A stretch of DNA of 23,290 nt from Chara braunii (taxonomy: Eukaryota; Streptophyta; Charophyceae; Charales; Characeae). The stretch is taken from contig BFEA01000492.1 in NCBI GenBank assembly GCA_003427395.1, positions 1,061,965 to 1,085,254 on the forward strand, read 5' to 3'. Of the stretch, positions 8,640 to 16,982 are shown one piece after another. The notes under the pieces are model-generated. The model was given only the letters and a program-made list of their open reading frames with translations. It was not told the DNA's origin and made no database searches. Numbering within the stretch: position 1 is the stretch's first letter; each line of letters opens with the position of its first letter. A program made the position numbers and the translations under genes.

Positions 8640-9640
8640 AGTGACCGTCAAGTGTCGACAACCCTACGTCCTCCAAAGTTCGACGTCCGACGAGGTTCGA
8701 CGCCCGCCGAGGTTTGATGTGGAGCCAGGTTCCATAGGCAGCATGGTTCGATGTTATACGAGGTTCGATGTGCAACAAGATTGTGCCGAAGTGCTTTTTA
8801 TTCGTTCGAAGATCGAGATCGACGTTTTTCCGATAGGTTGTGCGTTTCGTTCGCCGGTTTCGATCGTGCACATGATCATTTGCCTTGAGGATTCTCCGCG
8901 ATCGTTCTCCACGATCAATTAGCACAGAACAGTCGATTGGTTGATCGGATGCTCGGTTGGCGGTTGGTGTGGTGGTTGATCAACCAGCAGAGCAATTGCC
9001 AACCGAGCTGTCGACCAATCAGTTGATCCTGGCAGATTTCGTGACCGATTGACGGTTCGGTCGAGGACGGTCAGGTGGGTAAATAAAAAGGTCGCTCGCC
9101 GGCGGGTTGATCTTCGATGCAGCACACACGATCAATCATCCGATCGCAAATAATCTTCTGTCGTTTCGCGATTGGTCGGTTGGATGCGTTGTCGCCTCGT
9201 GCATTGGTTAATCATCCGTCGGGCAGATCAGCGGCGCTGTTGCCGGGGAAGCAAACAGCATCTATCACCCGATCGCGAGTGGTCAGCTTGCGTTTCGTGA
9301 TGGGTCGGTTCATCACGTGTGTGGTGTACATATTGTCATGGATCTGATCGACCATCAGATCACAAGTGATCCGAACACACACGACAGAAAGAACAACACA
9401 CACGCGGCGGTAACGTCGACACGGCAGATACGACCAATCATCCGATCGCGAGTGATCTCATCGTGTTTCGTGATTGGTCGATGGATGTGTTCGCTGTGTC
9501 GACATTGCCACCGCGTGTTCCGATTGATCATCCATTGGGCATATCGGCGGACATGACATTGGGACAGCACACAAAACCAATCGGGTATGGCAAGTGCTCA
9601 CGATGACGTTGTGTTTCGTTATTGGTCGCCGCGTGTTCGA
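8640..9640. repeat. Degenerate dispersed repeats without a gene
   Basis: This stretch has no supportable gene. From 8670 to 8790 the short motif GAGGTTCGA recurs with variations. From 9136 to 9625 a longer motif recurs about four times: CCGATCGCGAGTG, then TTTCGTGATTGGTCG, near 9140, 9269, 9441 and, degenerate, 9610. CATCCG or CATCACC usually precedes it. Around 8935-9010 a run of GGTTGATC and GGTTGG variants forms another local repeat. The repeats are too diverged to define a unit. Confidence 0.6.
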
Positions 9641-9699
9641 TCCGAGCTTCCGTGCTTCGCCACTTGAGTACAGCACGAGCGCAATCGTTTGTTGATACT

Positions 9700-10080
9700 C
9701 TCCTCACACATCCTCACACATCCACACACAAGCGGAATCGAAGGGCGAACCATGACGTTCATCCCTGACCGCGCACGTTCGCGCGCATCTCCCCGCGAAA
9801 AACGTGCGCGAACACACACGCATGCGAACACATATGCACAAACAGGCACAAACATGCACACACACACACACGAGCCGACACACGACGCCCACACACACAA
9901 GCCCCTCAGGTACAGACGCGCACGATCCTGCCTCGCGCGTGTGGCACACACTTCAATACAAACACAAACACAAAGGAACACGCACTCGAACACACACACA
10001 CACACACAATGAAGAATGCACAAACACACAATCGCACACAAACACACACACACACACACACGCCCACCCGCACACATGCA
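9700..10080. repeat. CA-rich microsatellite region
   Basis: Interrupted CA/ACAC repeats dominate, with longest pure runs near 9856-9870, 9992-10008 and 10040-10062. Open frames through it on both strands read as Thr/His-rich or Cys/Val-rich peptides. These are simple-sequence translations and not genes. The repeat mixes with CACG and CAAACA units, which suggests an old, decaying microsatellite. Confidence 0.9.
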
Positions 10081-10199
10081 GCCACGAAATCTTTCGATCT
10101 GCGCGCGCATATCGTCACAAAAAACCTCCCCCGCACACGCGCACATGCAAACATACATTCCGGCTGCGTGCCCACTCACCGGGTGGGACTGCCGAGTGA

Positions 10200-11225
10200 A
10201 GATGAGCGCGAACCCCGGCGTTTGTCGTGATGGCACTTTGTCCACCTTTGGGCGCGCACTTCGCGTTTGCTGGGGTGCTGCGTGGGGTGGCGGTCGCGCC
10301 TTCTGAGAAAGGAGATCAGAAGCGACGTCGAGTATGACGTGGACAACGACTTGGTAGGCGGAGGGACATGCGAGGGCATGTGGGGTGCGTTGGTGCCACG
10401 AAACGTGCGCGGTGAAGAATGGCTGTGCCAGCTATGGCGCGCCAGCTGTTGACGACAGTCGCGGTGCGTGGCTTCTGTCGAGCAGCATCTCCCCAGCAAA
10501 AAACGCAAAACGCATCGTCAATGCCCAGGGCGCCGCTCGTATTTGTAGGCGCGCGGGACACGAGGCCCCCTCGGGCCTTCCGTTTCGGGTTTCTGTGCAG
10601 GGTCCGCGCGCCGACTCGCGACTGTTCGATCCGTGCATCGAACGGTGGCTGCACGTCGAAATTGTCGCGAGGGGGGCCTGGTGCATCAAAATGTGACAAA
10701 AACGTCCCTACGGGCTGGCCCTTCCTAGACGTCATTGGAAAACGGGCCCTTGTTCCAGGCCCCTCACGCTCGTGTCTTCGGGTTCGCGGGCCCCGGTGGA
10801 GGGGGTCTCACGTGTCGGCGGGGGGCAGTTTGTACTTTCCAGGGGTGAGGGGGGAGAACCGCGGGAGGGGAGAGGGGGGCGAAGGGCTGGGGGAAAGGGG
10901 AGGTTGGAGGGGTTCGCGGCAATTCGCGTCTCCTGGCTGGCGAGCGGGGTCTGTGGCCGAACGGGGGGACACAGGCGGGTCTTTCCATGGGGTGCGACGG
11001 CAATCTGACGCTCAGCTGCCTCGGGTCTAGGGCAGCCCTTTCGCATCTCGAGCCTGACGAGCGCATTCGCGCTCGCCATCCCGTCAGCAACATCCTCCAT
11101 CGCCTTTTCTGCTCCGCTGTTGCGCCAGGCGGCGGCGGGCGTGGGCGCAGGGGGTTCCTCTCGTCGACAACTGTCGTCTGTGGTTCGGTTGTCTCCGCTT
11201 CGACATCTCGTCTCTGCGTCCTGCG
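10200..11225. other. GC-rich stretch without a confident gene
   Basis: Base composition rises clearly here. The longest plus-strand frame (10419-11030, 203 codons) begins with an Arg/Ala-rich segment containing ARQLLTTVAVRGFCR, which would pass as a mitochondrial targeting peptide. The rest is Gly/Arg-rich translation of the G-rich tract. It has no domain I recognise and no codon pattern that sets it apart. I leave it as possible first-exon sequence at most. Confidence 0.4.
10842..10916 (+). other. G-rich tract, G-quadruplex-prone
   Basis: At least eight runs of three to six G occur within about 75 bases (GGGGTGAGGGGGGAG, GGGAGGGGAGAGGGGGG, GGGCTGGGGGAAAGGGG), separated by one- to five-base loops. 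This satisfies the usual G-quadruplex pattern several times over on the plus strand. No gene anchors it, so a regulatory role cannot be inferred. Confidence 0.75.
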
Positions 11226-12083
11226 TCAGCAAGTGGCCACCGCCGTTTGCGCTGAGCCCTTGTCGAACAGTTGCGCCATCGTGTGCGCTTCGCCGTCGTC
11301 GAAGAACTGCGCCTCCTTGAAGAACTGTGAGCCGTCAAAGAGCAGCGCCATCGTGTGCGCTGTGCCCTCTTCAAGGTAAAGTGCTGTTCTGCCTGCCCAC
11401 GTGTCAGGCATGTTTGCTGGCCCATGGGAGCGGCCGCGTCGCGCCACCTTTTTCAAGTTGCGGGGACGAAGGGAAAGGATGTCGGTGACATTGGGCCATA
11501 TGGTTTCTGTGTCCCCTTCTGATTCCTGCTCGTTCTTTCCTCGCGAGCGGCCCCGTGATTCTTGCTTGCCATCATCATCATCATCATCGCCCCCGTCATC
11601 ACCATCACCGTCGCCACCACCATCAGCGTCATCATCTTCATCATCATCATCATCATCACCATCATTGTCATCGTGATCATCATCATCTTCATCAACATCA
11701 TCATCATCATCAACAACATCATCATCAACCTCGTCAACGTCATCAACATCGTCATCATCATCGACATCATCATCAACATCATCAACGTCATCAACAACAT
11801 CATCATAATCAGCGACATCGTCGTCGTCATCAAAATCACCACCATCGTCCTCTTCGTTGTCATCGCCATCATCAACATCGTCATCATCGTCGTCATCATC
11901 GTCATGATCATCATCCTCGTCATCACAATCATCATCATAACGAACATCATCATCGACATCATCATCGTCATCAACATCGTCATCATCGTCAACGACATCG
12001 TCGCCCAGATCAACATCACCACCGTAATCGTCACCATCATCGTGTTCATCACCGTCGTCATCATTATCATCATGTCGTGCCAC
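11226..12083 (-). CDS. Asp-rich open frame over a CAT array (doubtful)
   Basis: A 285-codon minus-strand frame reads about 165 residues of Asp with Val, Glu and Gly. It then enters a non-repetitive tail with an internal 24-residue repeat (AHTMALLFDGSQFF, then AHTMAQLFDKG). The Asp run is what any GAT/GAC-type trinucleotide array gives, so length alone is not evidence. The tail repeat reflects a 72-base DNA duplication (GCGCCATCGTGTGCGCT near 11273 and 11345). I see no homologue and no start context. It may be a real acidic protein or a shadow of the microsatellite. Confidence 0.2.
   Translation of the reverse strand: MARHDDNDDDGDEHDDGDDYGGDVDLGDDVVDDDDDVDDDDDVDDDVRYDDDCDDEDDDHDDDDDDDDDVDDGDDNEEDDGGDFDDDDDVADYDDVVDDVDDVDDDVDDDDDVDDVDEVDDDVVDDDDDVDEDDDDHDDNDGDDDDDDEDDDADGGGDGDGDDGGDDDDDDGKQESRGRSRGKNEQESEGDTETIWPNVTDILSLRPRNLKKVARRGRSHGPANMPDTWAGRTALYLEEGTAHTMALLFDGSQFFKEAQFFDDGEAHTMAQLFDKGSAQTAVATC
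11273..11362 (+). repeat. 72-base duplication
   Basis: GCGCCATCGTGTGCGCT occurs near 11273 and again near 11345, with related GAAGAACTG units between them. It lies just outside the direct repeat that flanks the trinucleotide array. Confidence 0.65.
11462..11570 (+). repeat. Left copy of a direct repeat flanking the CAT array
   Basis: This 109-base segment aligns without large gaps to 12098-12206. Shared blocks include GGGAC, GACATyGGG, GGTTTsyGTGTCCC, TTCTG, GCGACCG/GCGAGCGGCCCC and ACTTGtTTgGC-type ends. Identity is perhaps 65-70 percent by eye. The trinucleotide array lies exactly between the two copies. Confidence 0.65.
11567..12075. repeat. Imperfect CAT/CGT trinucleotide array
   Basis: About 500 bases are built almost entirely of CAT, with CGT, CAC, CAA and TTC interruptions kept in three-base register. 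Every reading frame through it is open, giving poly-Asp, poly-Met/Thr, poly-His or poly-Ile peptides depending on frame. Interruptions are themselves patterned (CATCATCGTCAT, CATCAACATCGT), suggesting higher-order duplication within the array. Confidence 0.97.
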
Positions 12084-12097
12084 GTGTCACAAGTGGC

Positions 12098-12206
12098 TGG
12101 GACGGCGGGAACAGATGACGTGGACATCGGGGCACACGGTTTGCGTGTCCCGTTCTGCTTCTCTCTCATTCGTTCCACGCGACCGCCCCCACAATACTTG
12201 TTTGGC
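12098..12206 (+). repeat. Right copy of a direct repeat flanking the CAT array
   Basis: This is the partner of 11462-11570. It begins TGGGACGGCGGGAAC immediately after the array and ends near TTGTTTGGC. The following stretch, 12207-12890, has ordinary mixed composition. Short antisense open frames are present, but no gene, RNA or repeat that I can support. Confidence 0.65.
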
Positions 12207-12901
12207 TTGGCATTGAAGAAAAATTGTCGTTGATCACAAGCTGGACATTGCAAACCACTCCCGCGCGGTCGAGGCAAACACGAAATCGCCTGTTCCCAGC
12301 GGAACACGAAACCCCTTCGAAACACTTCCCTCGCTCGTTTGCTGTTCTCAACAAAGAGATTAGAGGTTGGTTATCACAAAGGAGACGCATGGGCTGCGCG
12401 TGACCGCTGTTGGTACTAAGCGTCGCTCGGTGGCCACGGTGGGAAGGATATCCGCCGTCCACATGGCGTGTAGTGAGAGGTAAGGTATTCATAAACAGGA
12501 GGGGGTCATCGTTCCGTGTTCGTGTTCTCGCCGCAACACTTGAGCCTCCCTCCCCGAAGAGACTATGGCGTCAATCCCGAGAGAGTTGCTGTCGTCTCCA
12601 TCCCGCCCACACAACGTGCACATGATCCACCATAGAGGCCATGGATGTTGAGCGTGCGCTCCTGGCGCTGGTCGTGAGGGATGCGATATCGCATTCCGCG
12701 CGACAAATGCCAGGACTGTGCGCGCAACATCCGCGGGCTCCAGAACGAAGAATGCACACGTTGCGTGCGCGCGATGAAGAACACCTGCGCCGCTCGCTAC
12801 AATGACGATGGCGTTTCTTCGGCGTGAGCGCCGCATGTTTCATGACGACAACCTCGACACGAAAACATGGCCTCGTTCAGTAACGAACAATCCGGCCGCC
12901 T

Positions 12902-13242
12902 CCGGGAAACGTCTTAGTCATCGGGGCAAGGGGGGTCGCCATTGTCACCGCAAGCTCGAAACCAACAACAGCCAAATGAAAAACGGCGCGTGGCGTGTGG
13001 TTGCCTGGCGAGATGGGAAGTTCGGATCCCGGCGAACTACAGCAATCATGCGCAGTGCCCTCGCAAAAGCAGCAATCTGTTGCCGTCCCGCGGCCGCAGG
13101 GAGAGCACGCGCAGGTGCGAAAATAACGCATGATTGCTGTAGTTCGCCGGGATCCGAAGTTCCCATTTTTTTGGCGGTCATTGGTTTCACGTTCGCAGTC
13201 ACAATGTCATCCCGGGTTGCCCTGATGACTACGTTTTGCGGG
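12902..13242. repeat. Large foldback (inverted repeat) element
   Basis: The inner arms 13013-13052 and 13127-13166 are nearly perfect reverse complements, about 40 bases with two mismatches. Each arm includes one palindromic-repeat copy followed by ACTACAGCAATCATGCG. Homology then extends outward: the reverse complement of 12902-12970 matches 13170-13242 (TTGGTTTCrmGyTyGC, then CACAATG, then GATGACTA). The left arm carries about 45 extra bases. The spacer is 74 bases and contains a NotI-type GCGGCCGC. It behaves like a miniature inverted-repeat element. No coding capacity. Confidence 0.85.
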
Positions 13243-13312
13243 ACACAGTTCCCATCTTTCGGGCGTGGGGTCGATAGTTCATAACGCCATGCCAGTTTTC
13301 AGCGTGCGACGA

Positions 13313-13577
13313 AGTTCGGATCCCGGCGGACTTGCAATCTGAAGCATGCGAAGTCGCGGGCTGCTCGGATGATTATTATTGTTTTGACTTCGTCGCTGAA
13401 ATAAGGCGCTTATGGTTTGCATGGATCTTTTCAGAGTCCTGGTTGCATGATTGTTCTTTCGTTGACGTTGCCGCAAAAAGAAAAACTCCTACCAACGGGA
13501 CCCCAGCAAAAACAAAGTGTTTAATGCTCCCGGTCGAACGCGGCAACCGATCTGAAGTTCGGATCCGGGCGGACTTC
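13313..13577. repeat. Two further palindromic repeats
   Basis: Copies GAAGTTCGGATCC followed by CGG or GGG and CGGACTT lie at 13313-13336 and 13554-13577. Both have the same orientation and both carry the GGACTT variant arm. The sequence between them has no recognisable gene. Confidence 0.85.
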
Positions 13578-13712
13578 GTGGTTGGCACCCGTACGTGGTC
13601 CCATGAACCTGGTTGTGGAACTTGCCATTGCCTAACTGCGAGCTCGCCTTGTCTGCGGTACTAATCGGGGGTCCACCAGCAGTGGTCATTTTTTTTTTTG
13701 TGCTTGCAGTCA

Positions 13713-13979
13713 TTGTCATCAAGGATGGCAACATTTGCGACTGGATCGCCCCAAGTGCTCGCTTTGTCGATGAGGAGAATCGGGGTCCATGGGGGTCTAT
13801 TGGGGGCCGCGCTGCGCCAATTTCCGACGTGGTGCACCTGCGACGNTTGTCATCAAGGATGGCAACATTTGCGACTGGATCGCCGCAAGTGCTCGCTTTG
13901 TCGATGAGGAGAATCGGGGTCCATGGGGGTCTATTGGGGGCCGCGCTGCGCCAATTTCCGACGTGGTGCACCTGCGACG
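13713..13979 (+). repeat. 134-base duplication across a single N, probably an assembly artefact
   Basis: The 133 bases at 13713-13845 recur at 13847-13979 with a single difference (GCCCCAAG versus GCCGCAAG). The only base between the copies is the N at 13846. Neighbouring repeats are far more diverged. An undetermined base between two near-identical copies is what a failed contig-end merge or gap closure produces. Confidence 0.85.
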
Positions 13980-15199
13980 ACCATTTCTGTTCTGCGTGCT
14001 CTGTTGGAACAAACACTTGTGAGCAGCAGCAGGGCCTCCCTAAACATGCAGCCAAGCCTAGCGTTCCTTCTGTGTAATTCCACACCGGTCATCCAAATAT
14101 CCGTCGTCCCCCTCGCAAACCGGTTCCTGGCCAGTCCAGCAAGCGCCAAGTTCGGATCCCGACGGACTTTGAGGTCCCTCGTAAATTTAACCGCCGTTTT
14201 CGACGGCCACGACTGTCGAGTGTGTTCTGATTACCAGAGGCCTCCGGGCACGGAAAAGTGCTCGCATGAGGCCTGGAGCTTCAAGTGTGAGTTGATTGCG
14301 CGAGGACTGTGGGTGCGAAAAATTGCTCACCTTCTGAGATGCCCTTCGAGGGGTTTGTGGGGGTTGCCGACGTTGATAGCGGCCGTGTCCCTTGTTTGTG
14401 TGCCATCGATCTTTGTTGCCCCCAGAGGGTTTTGACCGTCCCGGTGCGCGGATTCTTGTCGCACACATGCTCGTGTTTCTGCATGGTTTCCGGTTCGCGC
14501 TTTCGCACGTCGACGTTACCGGCGCGCGAATCGGGGGTCGCCTTGTCGACTGGCCGAATCGGGGTTTGGAAGGGTTGCAGGGGGGGTCAGTTTGGGGTCG
14601 CGCTGCGCCCGATTTTGTGGTGGTGCATCCACCGCTGCCCTTTGCTCTGCACATGCTGACGTTCAACGACAGCTCGAGAGCGGCAGAGCCTTCCTTCTGT
14701 GCGGCCAAGCATAGCGTTCCTTGTGTGCACCCGCAAGCGCTCCGTTCCACTGACACCGACCGCGCAAAAACAGGTTCCTTGCTACTCCAGCACCAGCCAA
14801 ATTCGGATCCCGGAGGGCTTCGAGGCGCCGCATGAATCTGACCGTTGTTTTCAACGGCTTGGACTTCTCTGTCCGTCTTCAATGCCGGCGGCCTGGTATT
14901 GCGCAAAATTGCTCGCCTTGTAAGTTGCCCTGAAAGGGGTTTATTGGGGTTGACGATGGTGTCGTTGGCCGGGTCCATTTTTGGTGTGCCGTGGATCTTC
15001 GTTCATCGGCGCCCCAAAATGCGGTGCGCCCGAGCAATGTCTGCTTCTGTGCAAACGCCATCCACCCGTTACAAATGCAGGCGAATCCACCAAGTTCGGA
15101 TCCTGGCGGACTTTGAGGATCGACGCGAATCTATCCGTCCTTTGCGTGACGCCTGGAGCTTCGAATGTGAGTTGATTATGATAGGACTGTGGGTGCGAG

Positions 15200-15332
15200 A
15201 AAAATTGCTCGCCCTCTTAAATGTCCTTCAAGGGGTTCATGGGGGTTGCCGAAAATAAGGGACACGGCCGTTGTCACCGCCGACAACCCACACTAACCCC
15301 TTCGAGGGGATTTATGAAGGCGAGCAATTTTT
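15200..15332. repeat. Hairpin element inside the 1-kb unit, copy A
   Basis: The left arm starts AAAAATTGCTCGCC at 15200 and runs to GGGGGTTGCCG at about 15251. The right arm, about 15280-15332, is its imperfect reverse complement, ending GGCGAGCAATTTTT. Arms of about 50 bases and total length about 130 fit a miniature inverted-repeat element. In the unit near 14,320 the left arm is present (AAAAATTGCTCACC) but the right arm is missing. Confidence 0.8.
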
Positions 15333-16223
15333 CGCGCCCACGATCTTTGTTGCCCCCCAAGGTTTTTGACTGTCGCAGTGTGCGGAGTCTTGTCGCAGAA
15401 TCGGGGGTCGCCTTCTCGACTGGCCGAATCAATGTTTGGAAGGGTTGAAGGGGGGATCTTTCATCCTTTTCTACATTTTTTTTGTCTACGCAATGGGGAT
15501 GTCCGAGTTCGATAAGCTCTTGCGCTAGTACGTGTGAATGGAAAACTGCACGAGCTCGCTTAGACGATGATGAGAATCGAGTTTATGGGGGTCACTTTCG
15601 GGTCGCGCTGCGCCGAATTGTGTGGTAGTGCATCCACCACTACCCCCTGTTCTGCGCGTGCTATTGTTCACCGACAACAGAGTCTTCCTTCTGTTCGCCC
15701 AAACATAGCGTTCCTTGTGTGCACCCACTGGCGCTACCTTCCACTGACACAAGCCGCGCAAAAACAGGTTCCTTGCTACCCCTGCACCCGCCAAATTCGG
15801 ATCCCGGCGAACTTAGAGGCTCCCCGTAAATCTGACCGTTATTTTTAACAGCTTGGACTGCCCAGTCCGTCTTCAATGCCGGCCGCCTGGTAGTGCGGAA
15901 AAGTGCTCGCCTTGTGAGTTGCCCTGAAAGGGGTTTATTGGGGTTGATGACGATGTCACTGGCCGGGTGCATTTCCGGTGTGCCGTGGATCTTCGTTCAT
16001 CGCCGCCCCGAAATGCGGTGAGGCCGAGCATCGCCTGCTTCTGTGCAAACGCCATCCTCCCGTTCCGAAACCTGCAGCCGCGCGAAAACCTGTTACTCTC
16101 TCCAGGCAAATCCGCCAAGTTCGGATCCTGGCGGACTTTTAGGATCGGCGCAAATCTATCCGTCCTTCGCATGGCGCTTGGAGCTTCAAATATGAGTTGA
16201 TTGCGAAAGGACTGCGGGTGTGA

Positions 16224-16354
16224 GAAATTGCTCGCCCTCTGAAATGCCCTTAAAGGTGATCATGGGGGTTGCCGAAAGTAAGGGACACGACCGTTGTCAC
16301 CGTCGGCAACCCCCATAAACCCCTTCAAGGGCATTTCAGAAGGCGAGCAATTTT
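16224..16354. repeat. Hairpin element inside the 1-kb unit, copy B
   Basis: This is the best preserved copy. The left arm 16224-16274 (AAATTGCTCGCC, then TCTGAAATGCCCTT, then GGGGGTTGCCG) is matched by the reverse complement of 16304-16354 with few mismatches. The 29-base centre contains GGGACACGACCGTTGTCACC. It occupies the same place in its 1-kb unit as copy A, so the hairpin was probably amplified with the unit. Confidence 0.85.
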
Positions 16355-16982
16355 TCAGACCCACAATATTTTCTGCCCCCCAAGGGTTTTGACTGTCGCG
16401 GTGTGCGGAGTCTTGAGGCAGACATGCTTGTGTTTCTGCGTGTTGTCCGGTTCGCGTTGTCGCACGTCGACGTTCCCGACGCGCGAATAGGGGGTCGCTA
16501 TTGCACTAGTGCCAGCGAATGGAGCACCGCACGAGCTCCCTTAGACGATGGTAAGAATCGGTGTTTATAGGGGTCTGTTTGGGGTCGCGCTACGCTGAAT
16601 TGTGTGGTGGTGCATCCACCACTACCCTTTGTTTTGTGCGTGCTATCGTTCACTGACAACAGAGTCTTCCTTCTCTTCGCCCAAACATAGCGTTCCTTGT
16701 GTGCACCCACTGGCGCTACCTTCAACTGACACAAGCCGTGCGAAAACAGGTTCCTTGCTACTCCTGCACCCGCCAAATTCGGATCCCGGCGAACTTTGTG
16801 CCCTCAACGCGTAAATCTGACTGTGCTTACAGTTTGCTCCGCTGTTTTGCAGGGTGTGGACGCGAATTCGAATGACCCGTTCGACCCGCACAAGAGAGAA
16901 TAATCCATTGCGCTGACCGGAATCGCATCCGCTGCACCGACGATTGCATGACGGCGCCGAAGAAGGCTCGGCGAACGGCCGC

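Larger units (their letters stand above)
13800..16800 (+). repeat. Degenerate array of about 1-kb units
   Basis: Landmarks recur in fixed order. GGGTCGCGCTGCGCC (or variants) lies near 13807, 13941, 14602, 15600 and 16582. AAATTCGGATCC lies near 14799, 15793 and 16775. CAAGTTCGGATCC lies near 14149, 15091 and 16117. GCCTGGAGCTTC (third copy GCTTGGAGCTTC) lies near 14271, 15151 and 16175. Steps are about 880-1030 bases, so roughly three units with insertions and deletions. Each unit holds palindromic-repeat copies and sequences such as ATAGCGTTCCTTGTGTGCACCC. Open frames here are short, overlap on both strands and are not conserved between units, so I call no gene. Confidence 0.85.

Noticed and set aside
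9619-10245. Cys/Val-rich 208-codon minus-strand frame and Thr/His-rich plus-strand frames
   Set aside because: They are translations of the CA-rich microsatellite.
10419-11030. 203-codon frame with a targeting-peptide-like start
   Set aside because: After the first 30 residues it is G-rich low-complexity translation with no domain; kept only as a remark on the GC-rich stretch.
11555-12233. Long plus-strand His-rich and Ile-rich open frames
   Set aside because: Both are translations of the CAT trinucleotide array, in which every frame is open.
12489-12843. Minus-strand open frames of 115 and 90 codons
   Set aside because: They overlap each other in different frames, have no domain and no repeat or homologue in the window.
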